From an uncultured bacterium (GTDB lineage Bacteria; Bacillota; Clostridia; Oscillospirales; Butyricicoccaceae), in NCBI GenBank assembly GCA_905215125.1, contig CAJMOV010000010.1, positions 1 to 18,368 on the forward strand: 18,368 nt of DNA, read 5' to 3'. The number at the start of each line of letters is the position of its first letter. Position 1 is the stretch's first letter. The position numbers were made by a program, and so were the translations under genes. The notes below the pieces were generated by a model that searched no databases, was not told the DNA's origin, and saw only the letters and a list, made by a program, of their open reading frames with translations. Below, piece by piece: positions 1 through 7,784 of the stretch.

Positions 1-243
1 GTGTTCCGTACGCTTATCCGTCTCCCATCCACCATAGAGTATATTTTAATCCCGATGATTCTGCGGACGACCAGGGTGGCTGAGGAGCTATCCGCTTCCA
101 TGACAGTGCGGGGCGTGCGCTTTTCGGGAACAACAGTCAGCTACCGGTCTATTCGGTTTACCGGACAAGATGGTATGCTTTGTATAACGATGCTTGCCAT
201 CGTCGGCATCGTCTGGTTATTGGAAAGAAGCGGTGTACTGTGA
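1..243 (+). CDS. EcfT-type transmembrane subunit of an ECF transporter, 3' end only
   Basis: This is the C-terminal part of the membrane scaffold of an energy-coupling factor (ECF) importer, which takes up vitamins or metal ions and is driven by the ATPase encoded next. About 80 residues are visible and the gene continues upstream of the window. The stretch AEELSASMTVRGVRF matches the cytoplasmic coupling-helix region of the CbiQ/EcfT family, where an A-R-G/S-like motif docks onto the ATPases; here it reads VRG. A final hydrophobic segment (MLCITMLAIVGIVWLLE) would be the last membrane helix. The stop codon overlaps the GTG start of the ATPase gene (GTGA), so the two are translationally coupled. 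The substrate cannot be told, because no S component lies in the window. Confidence 0.75.
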   Translation: MFRTLIRLPSTIEYILIPMILRTTRVAEELSASMTVRGVRFSGTTVSYRSIRFTGQDGMLCITMLAIVGIVWLLERSGVL

Positions 244-1703
244 TTGAATTAGACAAACTATCCTTTACATATGAAAACAGCCGTGAGGATGACAGCCAGT
301 TGCGCCACATCAGCCTGCAAGTCAGGAAAGGCGAATTGATTATTCTGGCAGGAACAAGCGGCTGCGGGAAAACCACTTTGACCCGTGTGCTAAACGGGCT
401 TTGCCCGCAGCTTTACCCAGGGAAGCTGAAGGGCGGTTACCGGCTGGATGGGCAGGATGCCTTGAAGATGCCCGTTCACCAGCTTGGAACAATGGTCGGC
501 AGTGTGTTCCAGGACCCACGCAGCCAGTTTTTTACAACAAATACTACGGATGAGATTGTGCTCGGTATGGAGAATATCCCGCTGGAGCGCGCAGTGATGC
601 ATGAGCGGGTAAACGCGGTATGTGCGCAAATGAATATTGAGCGGCTGCTGGATCGGCGGATATTCCCGCTATCCAGTGGGGAAAAGCAGCTGATTGCCAT
701 CGCGTCGGTCTGTGCCATGGAGCCAAAGGTGCTCGTCATGGATGAACCTTCTGCAAATCTGGACAGCAACGCCATGGTGCGGCTTGGGAATTTGCTTTAT
801 CGTCTAAAAGAAGCAGGGCACACCATCATCCTGTCGGAACATCGCTTCCATTATATTCGGGATGCTTTTGACCGGCTTATTATCATGCAAAATGGGGAAA
901 TCTCTGCGATTTACAACCGGGATGAAGCATTGTCTCTGTCGGCAGATCAGCTTGCAGACATTGGGCTGCGGTCTTTTGACATGCCGGCTTTTCGTGTGGG
1001 AGGCGCTTATCAAGCCGGGACGGAGGATACCCTGCGGACTTCTGGAATATCATGTATGCTGGATGGACGTCAGATTTTAGATGAAGTCTCTTTTTCAGCC
1101 CGAAACGGTGGAATTCTTGCCATTGCAGGCCCAAATGGGGCGGGGAAATCCACATTATGCCGGGTGGTTACCGGATTGTACCGGGCTGCGGGCGCCGTCC
1201 AAATAGATGGGGAATATCTAAAACGGAAGCGGCGAACCCTGTATTCTTTTTTTGTGCAGCAGGATGCTGATTACCAGCTTTATGCGCCTTCTGTCCTGGA
1301 CGAGTTCCAGATCGGAAGAAAGGAAACGCCTGCGCTCAAGAAAGCTGCGCTTGCCAGACTGCGGGAGATGGGAATGGATACATATAAAAGCAGGCATCCG
1401 GCTTCGCTTTCCGGGGGACAGAAGCAACGGCTGCTTTTGGCGCTTGCCGCGGCAAGCAGCCGGAAGCTCTTGGTTTTCGACGAGCCTACCAGCGGACTGG
1501 ATGGTTATAATATGCGGTTGACGGTAAGGCTGCTCAAGCAGCTTGCAAGAGAAGGACGGTGCATATTGCTGATTACCCATGATATGGACTTGATTGCTGA
1601 AGCCGCCGATTCTGTACTCTACCTGGAGCAAGGGAGAGCGGGATATCATCGAAATATACTGAGGAATCCAACAGGAAAGGGAAGAAAATATATAGGAAGC
1701 TGA
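240..1703 (+). CDS. Fused two-domain ECF transporter ATPase (EcfA1-EcfA2 type, YkoD-like)
   Basis: This cytoplasmic protein of 487 residues hydrolyses ATP to power an ECF importer, with both nucleotide-binding domains on one chain. Domain 1 has Walker A GTSGCGKTT at residues 38-46, signature LSSGEKQ at 144-150 and Walker B VLVMDEP with D168/E169. Domain 2 has Walker A GPNGAGKST at 297-305, signature LSGGQKQ from 390 and Walker B with D414/E415. The length is normal for dual CbiO/YkoD-like proteins. The frame is open upstream to an ATG at 180, but that lies inside the EcfT gene. The GTG at 240 overlaps the EcfT stop and begins with the expected V-I-E-L-D-K-L-S-F-T-Y strand, so it is preferred; a weak GGAAAG lies at 222-227. 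No terminator follows directly. The substrate is unknown; the family is firm. Confidence 0.93.
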   Translation: MIELDKLSFTYENSREDDSQLRHISLQVRKGELIILAGTSGCGKTTLTRVLNGLCPQLYPGKLKGGYRLDGQDALKMPVHQLGTMVGSVFQDPRSQFFTTNTTDEIVLGMENIPLERAVMHERVNAVCAQMNIERLLDRRIFPLSSGEKQLIAIASVCAMEPKVLVMDEPSANLDSNAMVRLGNLLYRLKEAGHTIILSEHRFHYIRDAFDRLIIMQNGEISAIYNRDEALSLSADQLADIGLRSFDMPAFRVGGAYQAGTEDTLRTSGISCMLDGRQILDEVSFSARNGGILAIAGPNGAGKSTLCRVVTGLYRAAGAVQIDGEYLKRKRRTLYSFFVQQDADYQLYAPSVLDEFQIGRKETPALKKAALARLREMGMDTYKSRHPASLSGGQKQRLLLALAAASSRKLLVFDEPTSGLDGYNMRLTVRLLKQLAREGRCILLITHDMDLIAEAADSVLYLEQGRAGYHRNILRNPTGKGRKYIGS

Positions 1704-1775
1704 ATGTCGCCGGTGAGGATTAGTGGGGATCATACTGGCTCTTCAAAGGCAGAAAGGCATGGCGCAAAATAAATA

Positions 1776-1935
1776 CGGCCCGGTATGTTGTCGTACCCAG
1801 GCCCAAAGGCGAACGCCGGTAGACCCGAAGGCAGCAGAACAGGCTGCAAGCCTCGAGCCCGTGCCGTCGACATTGCGGCAGGTGCTTTGTCGATCCGAAA
1901 GAAGGGCTCAAAAGTCCTGTCCCAGTCTTTTTATG
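1776..1935 (+). ncRNA. Candidate structured noncoding RNA with pseudoknot (possibly raiA-motif-like)
   Basis: No coding sequence is credible here, but complementary segments nest closely. They are GGTA 1782-1785 with TACC 1794-1797; GGC 1808-1810 with GCC 1815-1817 (GAAC loop); GCAGC 1831-1835 with GCTGC 1843-1847; and GAGCCC 1855-1860 with GGGCTC 1904-1909. That last stem encloses TGCCG 1862-1866 with CGGCA 1876-1880. The loop of that hairpin (TCGAC 1867-1871) is complementary to GTCGA 1889-1893, which makes an H-type pseudoknot. The loop segment ACAGG 1839-1843 could also reach CCTGT 1916-1920. Short A-rich joints between stems are typical of a folded RNA. Size and complexity suggest the raiA-motif class of Bacillota, but I cannot confirm that from memory. 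It may be a leader of the DUF1835 gene or a free-standing RNA. Strand is inferred from flanking genes, and the ends are approximate. Confidence 0.5.
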
Positions 1936-2140
1936 AAAAACCGATCCCTGCATTGATAACTATGATAGCGGCCTGCCTGATATCGCATGGGCAAACATGC
2001 AGTCAAGGCATTGTGCTTAGCGCAGAAACGCTTTAACTGCTTCTGACAGCAGCTTTACATGGTATCCCCTCGCATATTGCGTCTATCGGGGTGAAAGATT
2101 TTTGTAAGGGAAACAGCTTATTCTGCAGCTCAAATCAGCA
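1936..2140. other. Gene-free stretch with small hairpins
   Basis: No open frame here looks like a gene. Small stem-loops can be drawn: GCATG 1985-1989 with CATGC 1996-2000, AGCG 2019-2022 with CGCT 2029-2032, and a CCCC...GGGG hairpin near 2066-2092 with CGC/GCG inside, followed by a short T run. They may extend the RNA element to the left or may be chance. No known riboswitch consensus was recognised. Confidence 0.3.
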
Positions 2141-2169
2141 TGTACTAAGCGGCCATACCGTGATATAAT
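2141..2169 (+). promoter_or_regulatory. Promoter of the DUF1835 gene (extended -10)
   Basis: TATAAT at 2164-2169 is preceded by TG one base upstream (TGATATAAT), an extended -10 element. The -35 position, 17 bases upstream (2141-2146, TGTACT), is weak, as is usual with an extended -10. The predicted start point near 2176 gives a short leader before the ribosome binding site. Confidence 0.65.
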
Positions 2170-2210
2170 CATAAATAAAAAGGAGAGCTGGCTGAAGGGA
2201 GGAAGCACAT

Positions 2211-3176
2211 TTGCTGGAGGTCGTATTCGGGGAGAGCGCAGCGGGAAGTATATCTATGGCTATGGGCGCTAAAAGCCGTCTTGGCGGCGCGTTCAGCGTG
2301 ATTGTAAGCCATAGCAATGGTTATAAACCGACCAAAGAGGAAATCGAAAGGATTCGACAAGAGATGGAGGCGCGTGAGCGCAGCAGATGGGAGCAGGCTG
2401 TTCCTCTGCCCGGTAAACGGCAGGATATCATTTGCTTACCCCTTGCGCTCAGCGTAGGCGAGATTGACGAGAATGGAATTGGCCCTAAACGTGAAGCGGC
2501 GTTAACACGCCTTATGGCGATGTTTCCAGCTATGGCGGAAAAAGCGGCGAGGGAAACCATACAGAGCGCCCGCGCGGCGATGGACGCTTTGACGCAGAAG
2601 GTAAAGGCAGGCGAACCGATTCGCATTTGGAGCAGCAATAACCCGGATGAAGCGTGCGGCCTGTATTGGCTGATGGAAAAGCTGAGCGGTCTCGGTATTG
2701 AAAATGCGGACATTACACTGGTCATGCTGCCAGAATTTGAAGAACGGCCCGATGGCACACAGGTTCGGTACAATGCATGGGGAGAGGTAGAGCCGCATCA
2801 ATGGGGAAGAATGGCAGGATATGGGATAAAACTGTCTCAGAATAGCGTGCAGGCTATGGCTGGACATTGGATGGGGCTGAGAAAAGAAGACGCGCCGCTG
2901 CGGGCGGTGCTTAACGGCCGTCTGGTCAGCGCGCCCGAATTTTTGTATGATTCGTTTATTCTCCGTGAGCTGGCTGCCGAGGACAGTGAAATGATGGAAG
3001 CAAATGTGATAGGAAACGTATTGGGCAAATATCAGCTGGGCATTGGAGATGCATGGGTGGCCTGGCGTATAGAACGCTTTATACATGACGGTCTGCTACA
3101 GCCTGTTACCCAGCCCGATCAGGACGATCCTATCTATCATCGGATCTTGCGTAAATGCAATCAGGTAAGGAAGTAA
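2211..3176 (+). CDS. DUF1835 (with DUF3658-like C-terminus) protein of unknown function
   Basis: This is a soluble protein of 321 residues whose function is not known to me. The N-terminus (LEVVFGESAAGSI) and the block SSNNPDEACGLYWLMEKL near residues 141-158 match the two halves of the DUF1835 domain. They are separated by a charged, mostly helical insert (about 40-130). The C-terminal part, including SAPEFLYDSFILREL and a basic tail, resembles DUF3658. No signal peptide or membrane helix is seen. The start is TTG at 2211, chosen because AAGGGAGGA ends about 8 bases upstream and the conserved N-terminal strand begins there. It has its own extended -10 promoter and an intrinsic terminator, so it is probably a single-gene unit. 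The family call is good; the role is open. Confidence 0.82.
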   Translation: MLEVVFGESAAGSISMAMGAKSRLGGAFSVIVSHSNGYKPTKEEIERIRQEMEARERSRWEQAVPLPGKRQDIICLPLALSVGEIDENGIGPKREAALTRLMAMFPAMAEKAARETIQSARAAMDALTQKVKAGEPIRIWSSNNPDEACGLYWLMEKLSGLGIENADITLVMLPEFEERPDGTQVRYNAWGEVEPHQWGRMAGYGIKLSQNSVQAMAGHWMGLRKEDAPLRAVLNGRLVSAPEFLYDSFILRELAAEDSEMMEANVIGNVLGKYQLGIGDAWVAWRIERFIHDGLLQPVTQPDQDDPIYHRILRKCNQVRK

Positions 3177-3217
3177 AGCTGGAAATCTTTATACGTTGAT
3201 AGGACGCAGCAACCAGA

Positions 3218-3247
3218 GCAGCCGCCGGTCAGAGCGGCTGCCTTTTT
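3218..3247 (+). terminator. Intrinsic terminator after the DUF1835 gene
   Basis: An 8-bp stem (GCAGCCGC 3218-3225 with GCGGCTGC 3234-3241) closes an 8-base loop and is followed by a run of five T. It lies about 40 bases past the stop codon on the same strand. Confidence 0.85.
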
Positions 3248-3284
3248 ACAAAAGCGTATTTTGGGCAGATTCAGGCATTGCTGA

Positions 3285-3512
3285 ACAAAATGGCGTGCGA
3301 TATTGGGGCACGACCAGGAAAAAGAGGCAAACGGCCTGAAACGTATTCGCGACGAATATATAAAAAGGTATGCCTTTTTGGAACCAAGGACTGTGGAGAC
3401 CTTCAAAATGAACGAGCAGGAGCATTGGACAGGCTTTATCCGGCTGTCCGACACTCCTGTTTTTAACTGCTGGCAGCATAAAAGCCAAGTGCAATTCCAA
3501 AGGATGCTGTGA
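3285..3512 (+). other. Possible gene remnant or chance open frame, unidentified
   Basis: A frame open from 3285 to the stop at 3510-3512 encodes about 75 residues of ordinary, fairly hydrophilic composition (for example NGLKRIRDEYIKRYAFLEP and HWTGFIRLSDTPVFNCW). It lacks a ribosome binding site at its first usable start (TTG at 3303), and its end touches the extended -10 of the next gene. It could be the decayed tail of a lost gene. No family was recognised. Confidence 0.2.
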
Positions 3513-3518
3513 TATAAT
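3490..3518 (+). promoter_or_regulatory. Promoter of the UvrA-like gene (extended -10)
   Basis: TATAAT at 3513-3518 with TG one base upstream gives the same TGATATAAT seen before the DUF1835 gene. The -35 position (3490-3495, TGCAAT) is weak. The predicted start point near 3525 leaves a leader of about 45 bases. Confidence 0.65.
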
Positions 3519-3571
3519 AAAGACGGATATAAGCTGTGACGGCAGCTAGAAAGTGAAAGGCGAGATATTTT

Positions 3572-6058
3572 ATGAAGGTAGCACCGCAGGAGATACAGGT
3601 ACGGGGCGCGAGAGTACATAATTTGAAGAATGTCAGCGTCAATGTTCCGCTTAACAGAATCGTCGGAATTGCCGGCGTTTCGGGCTCGGGAAAATCCTCT
3701 CTTGCCCTGGGCGTTTTGTATGCCGAGGGATCACGGCGGTATCTGGAGGCGCTGTCCACCTATACCCGCAGGCGTCTCACTCAGGCGGCAAAAGCCGATG
3801 TGGACGATGTGCTGTATGTCCCGGCGGCCTTGGCTCTGCATCAGCGCCCAGGAGTGCCTGGCATCCGCAGCACCTTTGGTACAGGGACTGAATTGTTAAA
3901 CAGTCTCCGGCTGATGTTTTCGCGATTGTCAAGCCATCTATGCCCCAACGGGCACTATTTGCCCCCAACGCTGGCGGCGGCCGCAGAACAGGAGCTTATC
4001 TGCCCGATATGCGGGGCAAAATTTTATGCGCCAGGGGCGGAGGAGCTGGCCTTCAACAGCCAGGGAGCGTGCCGGCTCTGCGGCGGCACAGGCATTGTAC
4101 GCACGGTAGATCGGACTGCGCTGATCCCCGATCCGTCCTTGAGCATTGACCAAGGAGCGGTGGCACCGTGGAATTCGTTGATGTGGTCGCTAATGACTGA
4201 GGTCTGCCGGGAGATGGGCGTCCGTACAGACATACCTTTTCGGGAGCTCACTGAGCAGGAGAAAGACATTGTTTACAACGGACCGGCGGTAAAAAAGCAC
4301 ATTTTTTACCACCCTAAAGGTTCAAACCAAGCCGGAGAGCTGGATTTTACCTATTTTAACGCTGTTTACACGGTAGAAAATGCCTTGGCCAAGGTCAAGG
4401 ATGAAAAGGGCATGAAACGGGTGGAAAAATTTCTAAAGGAAAGCGTGTGCCCTGATTGCGGAGGTACCCGTCTGTCGCCGGCGGCACGAGCGCCCCGGTT
4501 GCGGGGAATAGGTCTGGATCAAGCCTGTGGGATGACCCTAGAGGCGCTTACCCGATGGGTAAGCGGCGTACCGGATACACTTCCCTGCGAGATGCAGCCC
4601 ATGGCAAAAAGCATCTGCCAATCCTTTCAGTCAGCAGCCCGACGGCTGATGGATTTGGGCTTGGGCTATATCACATTGGATCGTGCGGCTGCAACCTTAT
4701 CAACAGGGGAGCGGCAGCGGATGCAGCTGGCCCGCGCCGTGCGCAATCGTACAACCGGTGTGCTTTATGTGCTGGACGAGCCTTCTATCGGCCTGCATCC
4801 TTCCAATATAGCGGGGTTAGCTGCGGTTATGCACGATCTGATAGCCGATGGCAATACCGTCCTGCTCGTCGACCATGACGTGCAGATCTTGTCTGAAGCG
4901 GACTGGCTGATTGAAATGGGGCCCCGGGCCGGCGCCGACGGGGGCAGTGTGATTGCGCAGGGAAGCCTTGCGCAGATCAAGGAGGACCCGGCTTCTCAAA
5001 TTGGACCGTTCCTTTCTGGCAGGGCTAGAAATGAGGTTAGGAGCCGAGCCGAGCCGGATGCGGTGTTTGAGCACGGTAAAATCCACCTTTCCACAGGCGC
5101 CATTCACACCGTCAAGCCGCTGGAAGTCGACATCCCGAAGGGAAGGCTGACTGTGGTGACAGGGGTATCGGGATCTGGTAAGACGACCCTTATTTTGGAA
5201 AGCCTGGTACCGGGGCTGGAAAGCGCCATTTCGGGCACGACGCCGCCGGCGCACGTTATTCGTGTTGAAGCCCCTGGAATTGGGCGGGTCAAGCTAATCG
5301 ACGCGACACCTATCGGCGTCAACGTCCGATCCACTATGGCGACTTATGCCAACGTGCATGATGAGCTTCGCAGAATTTATGCAAAAGCTGCGGACGCCAA
5401 GCGCCTGGGATTCAAGGCAGGAGATTTCTCCTATAATACTGGCAGCCTGCGCTGTCCGACGTGCGATGGAACAGGAACAATCAGTCTGGATGTTCAGTTT
5501 TTACCCGATGTGGATATTCCATGTCCCGATTGCCGCGGTTCCCGTTACGCTAGGGAAGCAGGTCTTGTAAAATACTTAGGAAAAGAAAGAAGAGCCTATT
5601 CTTTGCCTGAGCTGATGGCAATGGACATCAATACAGCGATCGACGCCTGTGAGGGCCTCAAAACTGTCCGCCAGCGGCTGCAGGTGTTACAAAGCCTGGG
5701 GCTGGGGTACCTGACGTTAGGGGAAGCGACGCCCAGTCTGTCCGGTGGGGAGGCGCAACGGCTGAAACTGGCCAGTGAAATGGGCAGGGGACAGTCTGAT
5801 TCGGTTTTCGTCTTTGACGAACCGACAATTGGCCTGCACCCATTGGATGTGCGCACGCTGCTGGAAGTATTTCAGACCTTGATTGAAAACGGCGCAACCG
5901 TTGTTGTTATCGAGCACGACCTGGATATCATTCGCAATGCCGACTATGTGATTGACATGGGGCCAGGCGGTGGAGTGCAGGGCGGCAGGATTGTTGCAGC
6001 CGGTACTCCGAATGAGATCGCCGGCAATGCCGATAGTGTTACGGGAAAATATCTGTGA
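3572..6058 (+). CDS. UvrA-like ABC ATPase lacking the UvrB-binding insert (UvrA2 / class II UvrA type)
   Basis: This 828-residue protein is a UvrA paralogue with two ABC ATPase halves that would bind DNA as a dimer. Half 1 has Walker A GVSGSGKSS (35-43), signature LSTGERQR (376-383) and Walker B with D402/E403. Half 2 has Walker A GVSGSGKT (531-538), signature LSGGEAQR (from 723) and Walker B with D749/E750. Zinc-finger cysteines occur as CPICG...CRLCGG (from 144), CPDCGGTR, and CPTCDGTG...CPDCRGS in half 2. Canonical UvrA is about 940 residues. Here CPNGH (124) is followed at once by CPICG (144), where UvrA carries a roughly 110-residue UvrB-binding domain. It should therefore not load UvrB in the usual way. 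Relatives are associated with resistance to DNA-binding drugs. The ATG at 3572 follows AAAGGCGAG. The TPR gene follows 75 bases on. Confidence 0.92.
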   Translation: MKVAPQEIQVRGARVHNLKNVSVNVPLNRIVGIAGVSGSGKSSLALGVLYAEGSRRYLEALSTYTRRRLTQAAKADVDDVLYVPAALALHQRPGVPGIRSTFGTGTELLNSLRLMFSRLSSHLCPNGHYLPPTLAAAAEQELICPICGAKFYAPGAEELAFNSQGACRLCGGTGIVRTVDRTALIPDPSLSIDQGAVAPWNSLMWSLMTEVCREMGVRTDIPFRELTEQEKDIVYNGPAVKKHIFYHPKGSNQAGELDFTYFNAVYTVENALAKVKDEKGMKRVEKFLKESVCPDCGGTRLSPAARAPRLRGIGLDQACGMTLEALTRWVSGVPDTLPCEMQPMAKSICQSFQSAARRLMDLGLGYITLDRAAATLSTGERQRMQLARAVRNRTTGVLYVLDEPSIGLHPSNIAGLAAVMHDLIADGNTVLLVDHDVQILSEADWLIEMGPRAGADGGSVIAQGSLAQIKEDPASQIGPFLSGRARNEVRSRAEPDAVFEHGKIHLSTGAIHTVKPLEVDIPKGRLTVVTGVSGSGKTTLILESLVPGLESAISGTTPPAHVIRVEAPGIGRVKLIDATPIGVNVRSTMATYANVHDELRRIYAKAADAKRLGFKAGDFSYNTGSLRCPTCDGTGTISLDVQFLPDVDIPCPDCRGSRYAREAGLVKYLGKERRAYSLPELMAMDINTAIDACEGLKTVRQRLQVLQSLGLGYLTLGEATPSLSGGEAQRLKLASEMGRGQSDSVFVFDEPTIGLHPLDVRTLLEVFQTLIENGATVVVIEHDLDIIRNADYVIDMGPGGGVQGGRIVAAGTPNEIAGNADSVTGKYL

Positions 6059-6133
6059 CAAAGAGATAATATTTGTTCAAAAAAACGTCCAGCTCGGTTG
6101 GACAAAAGGGCTAAATTAAAGGAGGCTATTTCG

Positions 6134-7633
6134 ATGAATTTGCTGGAGCAATGTCAAGCTTGGAATGAGAATGACGAATATCAAAAAATTATTGACAGCA
6201 TTGAAGCGCTGGCGGAAGGGGACAGAAGCCCGGAGCTGGATAGTGAGCTGGCCAGGGCCTATAACAATATTGCCGGCGTGGGGGATAGAGAGCTTTATGA
6301 AAAGGCCGTTCATCTGCTGAAACCCCACGAAGCATATTTTGAAGGGGATCATTGTTGGAATTTCCGCATGGCTTACGCCTATTATTATCTGGATCAGGAA
6401 GGGCCTGCCCTGCGTTATTTTGAACAGGCGCTGGAAGCGCGCCCTGGCGATGAGGACACAAAGGAATTTATAGACGACTGCCGAAGGCGGCTGTCGCTTC
6501 CCCGATTTGAAAAAAACTTCCGGCAAAGAGCACGGGAAGCCTGGGCCTCTTTTTTACAGAGAGAGGAGGAGCTGCGCCGCCTGATGGATTACAAAAATCA
6601 GGAGGAAGCGGGAGAAGAGCTCATTGCCGCCTGTGAGCGAATTTTGAGACTGGCGTTTGAAGACATTGCTTTTGAGCTGGGGTTCAACGGGGAGAAATAT
6701 GAGCTTATTCTGACCCCAGAGGGAGACAGTAGCAAGCTGTTTGAATTGACATATTTTCAGCGACTGGTTCCCCAGTCGCTGCTGGAACGGTGGAACGTCT
6801 GGGTGGGGCGTCAGCGTACTGCGGGCTTTGGGCTGCGCTCGTTTGGACTGGAAATTACCGAGAAGGATGTGCAGGTATGGGTTGAGAGGACCGAGGGAGA
6901 GCAGATTTCCTTAAGCATGTATTGTGAAAAGATCCTTCCCCTTCTGCGGGAGGAAGAAGGGAAGGCCTGGTGGATGCTGTCAACCCTGACGGATCAAGTG
7001 TTGGGCGAAATTGCCGCCATGGCGTTGATTGACAGCTTTGATGTGCTGCAATCACCGAGGGAGCAACCCTCGGTTGCGCTGGCTGAGCTGCCGGAAGCAC
7101 TGAAAAGCATGGGAGTGAATTTGCAGATTGACAGTACGTCCTTCCTAGAAAACAGCTATCTTGCCTATCAGATGGATCCAAATGAGGATGTAGATGCAGA
7201 CTGGCGCTTAGACGTTTTTGCTGGGTCGACTCGGTGCCCCGCGCTTGTCAATGACTATTTGAGCGGTGAAAGTAAAACCATGGATGCTTTTCACCAGGAT
7301 GGAGCTGTGCCGGGGTTTATCTGTTATCCGATGAACGGCTTTACCGGGGAAAACCGGGGGAAAGAGGCAATGGAATTCCGTGATGCGCTGGAAGATGCAA
7401 TTTTACAACAGGCAGGAGAGGACGCCGTTACATTCCTGGGCGGGGCGTCCGGGCTGTATTGCGGATATTTGGATTTTATCGCTTGGGATTTACCGGCAGT
7501 GCTGGATGCGGCCGTCGCCTTTTTTAAAGGCGGCACAGCTGCATGGGCAGGATTTCATACGTTCCGCAGGGATGTGGGTACAGTACGCCTGTTCAGCGGT
7601 GGCGAAGATGATACTGTCAGTACGCATGAATAA
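6134..7633 (+). CDS. TPR-containing protein of unknown function
   Basis: This is a 499-residue soluble acidic protein with no signal peptide or membrane helix. Residues about 36-110 read as degenerate tetratricopeptide helices (SELARAYNNIAG, MAYAYYYLDQEGPALRYFEQALEARPGD), a protein-binding scaffold. The rest looks like two globular parts. Roughly 150-290 holds strands and the phrase FNGEKYELILTPEGD; roughly 330-480 holds acidic DPNEDVDADW and a glycine-rich GGASGLYCGYLDF. I recognise no catalytic motif. The frame extends to 6098, but ATG 6134 is preceded by AAAGGAGG at the right distance and is preferred. It lies 75 bases after the UvrA-like gene with no plus-strand terminator between, so the two probably share a transcript. 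It ends before a strong terminator. Confidence 0.8.
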   Translation: MNLLEQCQAWNENDEYQKIIDSIEALAEGDRSPELDSELARAYNNIAGVGDRELYEKAVHLLKPHEAYFEGDHCWNFRMAYAYYYLDQEGPALRYFEQALEARPGDEDTKEFIDDCRRRLSLPRFEKNFRQRAREAWASFLQREEELRRLMDYKNQEEAGEELIAACERILRLAFEDIAFELGFNGEKYELILTPEGDSSKLFELTYFQRLVPQSLLERWNVWVGRQRTAGFGLRSFGLEITEKDVQVWVERTEGEQISLSMYCEKILPLLREEEGKAWWMLSTLTDQVLGEIAAMALIDSFDVLQSPREQPSVALAELPEALKSMGVNLQIDSTSFLENSYLAYQMDPNEDVDADWRLDVFAGSTRCPALVNDYLSGESKTMDAFHQDGAVPGFICYPMNGFTGENRGKEAMEFRDALEDAILQQAGEDAVTFLGGASGLYCGYLDFIAWDLPAVLDAAVAFFKGGTAAWAGFHTFRRDVGTVRLFSGGEDDTVSTHE

Positions 7634-7724
7634 GGGAGCAATAGAAAGAAAAACGGATATGCGATACAGCCGCTGTTTTGGCGGTTCTGTGCCGCAGATA
7701 GGCATAGGCTGTACAGCTTTGGCA

Positions 7725-7768
7725 GCAGCAAGCCCGATACCTTCGTATCGGGCTTGCTGCTTGCTTTT
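7725..7768 (+). terminator. Strong intrinsic terminator of the UvrA-like/TPR unit
   Basis: A perfect 16-bp stem (7725-7740 with 7745-7760) has a CTTC loop and is followed by TTGCTTTT. It lies between convergent genes. On the other strand no T run follows the hairpin, so it mainly serves the plus-strand transcript. Confidence 0.9.
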
Positions 7769-7784
7769 ATACAAATACAGGCGA

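Noticed and set aside
1776..1935. Cobalamin or other known riboswitch for the ECF or DUF1835 genes
   Set aside because: The hallmark conserved blocks of those classes (for example the cobalamin GCCACTG box) are absent.
1723..2036. Overlapping open frames on both strands (77-83 residues)
   Set aside because: They lie in the structured RNA region, have no ribosome binding sites and have odd compositions. The openness fits RNA structure and G+C content better than coding.
6087..6103. Hairpin GTCCA/TGGAC before the TPR gene, read as a terminator
   Set aside because: It has only 5 bp, and its T run is on the minus strand, where no gene ends. It should not stop the UvrA-like/TPR transcript.
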